Shown: positions 3,971 to 5,418 of the stretch, piece after piece | Layout of the letters: every line of letters begins with the position of its first letter | How positions within the stretch are numbered: position 1 is the stretch's first letter | Assembly (NCBI GenBank): GCA_903842845.1 | Contig: CAIMNN010000188.1 | Span: 1-5,418 of the forward strand | Direction: 5' to 3' | Source: an uncultured Acidobacteriaceae bacterium | GTDB taxonomy: Bacteria; Acidobacteriota; Terriglobia; Terriglobales; Acidobacteriaceae | Length of the DNA stretch: 5,418 nucleotides | The notes under the pieces: model-generated | What the model saw: only the letters and a program-made list of their open reading frames with translations | What the model was told of the DNA's origin: nothing | Database searches by the model: none | Position numbers and translations under genes: made by a program

Positions 3971-5395
3971 TCAACACTCGATCACGTTCAACGCCAACCC
4001 GCCCAGGCTCGTCTCTTTGTAATGGCTCTGCATATCAAGCCCCGTCAGATACATCGTGCGTATCACCTGGTCCAGTGAGACCTTGTGCTCGCCCTCTTCG
4101 TTCATTGCAATCCGCGACGCGTTCACAGCCTTCACCGCGCCCATCGCGTTGCGCTCAATGCACGGAATCTGCACCAGACCGCCGATCGGGTCGCACGTCA
4201 TTCCCAGGTTGTGCTCCATCGCGATCTCCGCCGCATGCTCAACCTGATCGTTGGTTCCGCCCAGCGCCGCCGTCAATCCACCTGCCGCCATCGAACACGC
4301 AACGCCCACCTCGCCCTGGCAACCAACCTCCGCGCCGCTTATCGATGCGTTCTCCTTGTACAAAATTCCAATCGCCGCCGACGTCAGCAGAAACTTCACT
4401 ATCCCCTCTTCGTTCGCATTCGGGATGAAGCGCTCGTAATACTTCAGCACCGCCGGAATCACTCCCGCCGCGCCATTCGTCGGCGCTGTCACAACGCGCC
4501 CGCCAGCCGCATTCTCCTCATTCACCGCCATCGCGAATATCGTCAGCCAGTCCAACGCCGCCAGCGGGTCGAACTGCGTCTTCTCGCGCTCGCGCAACTT
4601 CTCTGACAAAGTGTGCGCACGCCGCCGCACATTCAATCCACCTGGCAGCGTTCCCTCCGTCGCCATTCCGCGCTTCACACACTCCTGCATCGCGCACCAC
4701 AGCTCAAGAATTTTCCTGCGCACGTCAGACACAAGCTCTGCCTCGCCCAGCTCACGCCCTTCGCTCTCCGCCGCAGCCCTCAGACGCGCAACCTCATTCG
4801 CCAACATCAGCTCGTCGATTGTCAGATGATTCGCCGCCGCACGCTCCAGCAGCTCGCTCGCGCTCAGGAATGGGTGCGGCACTTGAGAAGCAGCTTCCTT
4901 CTTCCGTCCCGCCGACTCGCCATCCTCCGCAATAAACCCGCCGCCAACCGAGAAGAATGTCCGCTCGGCAATCTCTTCGCCGCTTGCTTCCATCGCAGTC
5001 AGCCGAATCCCATTCGGGTGCACCGTCTTCGCGCCCGGCGGCATCATCTGCTCACGCTTGAAGAGCAGGTCGTCGTTCTCGTTGAACGCAATCTCCCGCT
5101 TGCCGCCCAGCAGCAACTTACCGCTCTTGCGGATGCGCTCCACTGTCGGCCCCATCTGCTCCGGCTCAATCGTCGCCGGCTCAAACCCTGAAAGCCCGAG
5201 CAGCACCGCGCGGTCCACTGCGTGACCAATACCCGTCAGCGCCAGCGAACCATACAGCTCCACACGCACGCGCTCCACGCATTCCAGCTCACGCCCGAGC
5301 TCCGCCACAAACCGGCACGCTGCGCGCATCGGTCCCATCGTGTGCGAGCTCGAGGGGCCCACGCCGATCTTGTAAATCTCAAAGAGGCTAGTCAT
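3971..5395 (-). CDS. sdaA: L-serine dehydratase (L-serine ammonia-lyase), iron-sulfur dependent, single chain
   Basis: The enzyme converts L-serine to pyruvate and ammonia with a [4Fe-4S] cluster whose open iron binds the substrate hydroxyl. The 474 residues match the fused single-chain type (E. coli SdaA has about 454). The beta domain is N-terminal, starting SLFEIYKIGVGPSSSHTMGPM (residues 3-23, written here as SLFEIYKIGVGP plus SSSHTMGPM). The catalytic alpha domain runs from about residue 178 onward, with TAPTNGAAGVIPAVL (303-317) and the cysteine-bearing GCQGEVGVAC and TCDPIGGLVQIPC segments. C359, C401 and C412 are the expected cluster ligands. The last residue is C474, as in the Legionella enzyme, whose C-terminal cysteine folds into the active site as the fourth ligand. 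The start at 5395 fits the family N-terminus; GAGG (5412-5409) is a rather distant ribosome binding site. The promoter lies beyond the window. The gene is followed by a possible small ORF. Confidence 0.96.
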   Translation of the reverse strand: MTSLFEIYKIGVGPSSSHTMGPMRAACRFVAELGRELECVERVRVELYGSLALTGIGHAVDRAVLLGLSGFEPATIEPEQMGPTVERIRKSGKLLLGGKREIAFNENDDLLFKREQMMPPGAKTVHPNGIRLTAMEASGEEIAERTFFSVGGGFIAEDGESAGRKKEAASQVPHPFLSASELLERAAANHLTIDELMLANEVARLRAAAESEGRELGEAELVSDVRRKILELWCAMQECVKRGMATEGTLPGGLNVRRRAHTLSEKLREREKTQFDPLAALDWLTIFAMAVNEENAAGGRVVTAPTNGAAGVIPAVLKYYERFIPNANEEGIVKFLLTSAAIGILYKENASISGAEVGCQGEVGVACSMAAGGLTAALGGTNDQVEHAAEIAMEHNLGMTCDPIGGLVQIPCIERNAMGAVKAVNASRIAMNEEGEHKVSLDQVIRTMYLTGLDMQSHYKETSLGGLALNVIEC

Positions 5396-5418
5396 GGGGA
5401 AGAAGTGACCTCGCTCAA

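Noticed and set aside
3709..4428. 239-residue plus-strand open frame
   Set aside because: It runs antisense through sdaA, is rich in Arg, Ser and Pro as GC-rich shadow frames are, and has no family features.

Overview
The window looks like a chromosomal segment of a soil-type Acidobacteriota (Acidobacteriaceae-like: Granulicella, Terriglobus or Edaphobacter relatives). This placement is inference, based on the moderately high GC, the Lys/Ala 'histone H1-like' tails, the nrdR-NAD-type icd pairing and the style of the intergenic palindromes. No rRNA, tRNA, insertion sequence, CRISPR array or prophage gene is visible.

Layout. The left half is read rightwards. It starts with the 3' part of a phospholipase D-like protein that ends in a long Lys/Ala-rich tail (1-606). 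A 59-residue unknown protein with a good ribosome binding site follows (640-819), then a 10-bp hairpin. Next come nrdR (896-1369), the zinc-ribbon/ATP-cone repressor of ribonucleotide reductase genes, and an NAD-type isocitrate dehydrogenase gene (1366-2385) that overlaps it by 4 nt. The right half is read leftwards: sdaA (5395-3971, iron-sulfur L-serine dehydratase), a possible 44-residue ORF (3937-3803), a tiny gene for a 30-residue (KKAA)n peptide (3535-3443), and rsmE (16S rRNA m3U1498 methyltransferase, to 2519). icd and rsmE converge on a hairpin-rich spacer (2386-2518).

How the genes work together. Most are housekeeping genes of central metabolism (serine to pyruvate; isocitrate to 2-oxoglutarate), dNTP control and ribosome modification, and they do not form one pathway. 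The less ordinary content is between them. The 30-residue lysine/alanine peptide gene has its own apparently strong promoter (TTGACA, 17 bp, TATACA) with an A/T-rich upstream tract. An 11-bp inverted repeat overlaps its -35, two tandem hairpins fill its leader, and a 14-bp palindrome serves as its terminator. Lysine/alanine-rich basic sequence also occurs as a C-terminal extension on the PLD-like protein. Just after sdaA, a protein-like reading frame is out of frame with the nearest ATG because of a T7 run. I see no evidence for a complete new multi-gene system; the candidates of interest are small genes and regulatory structures.
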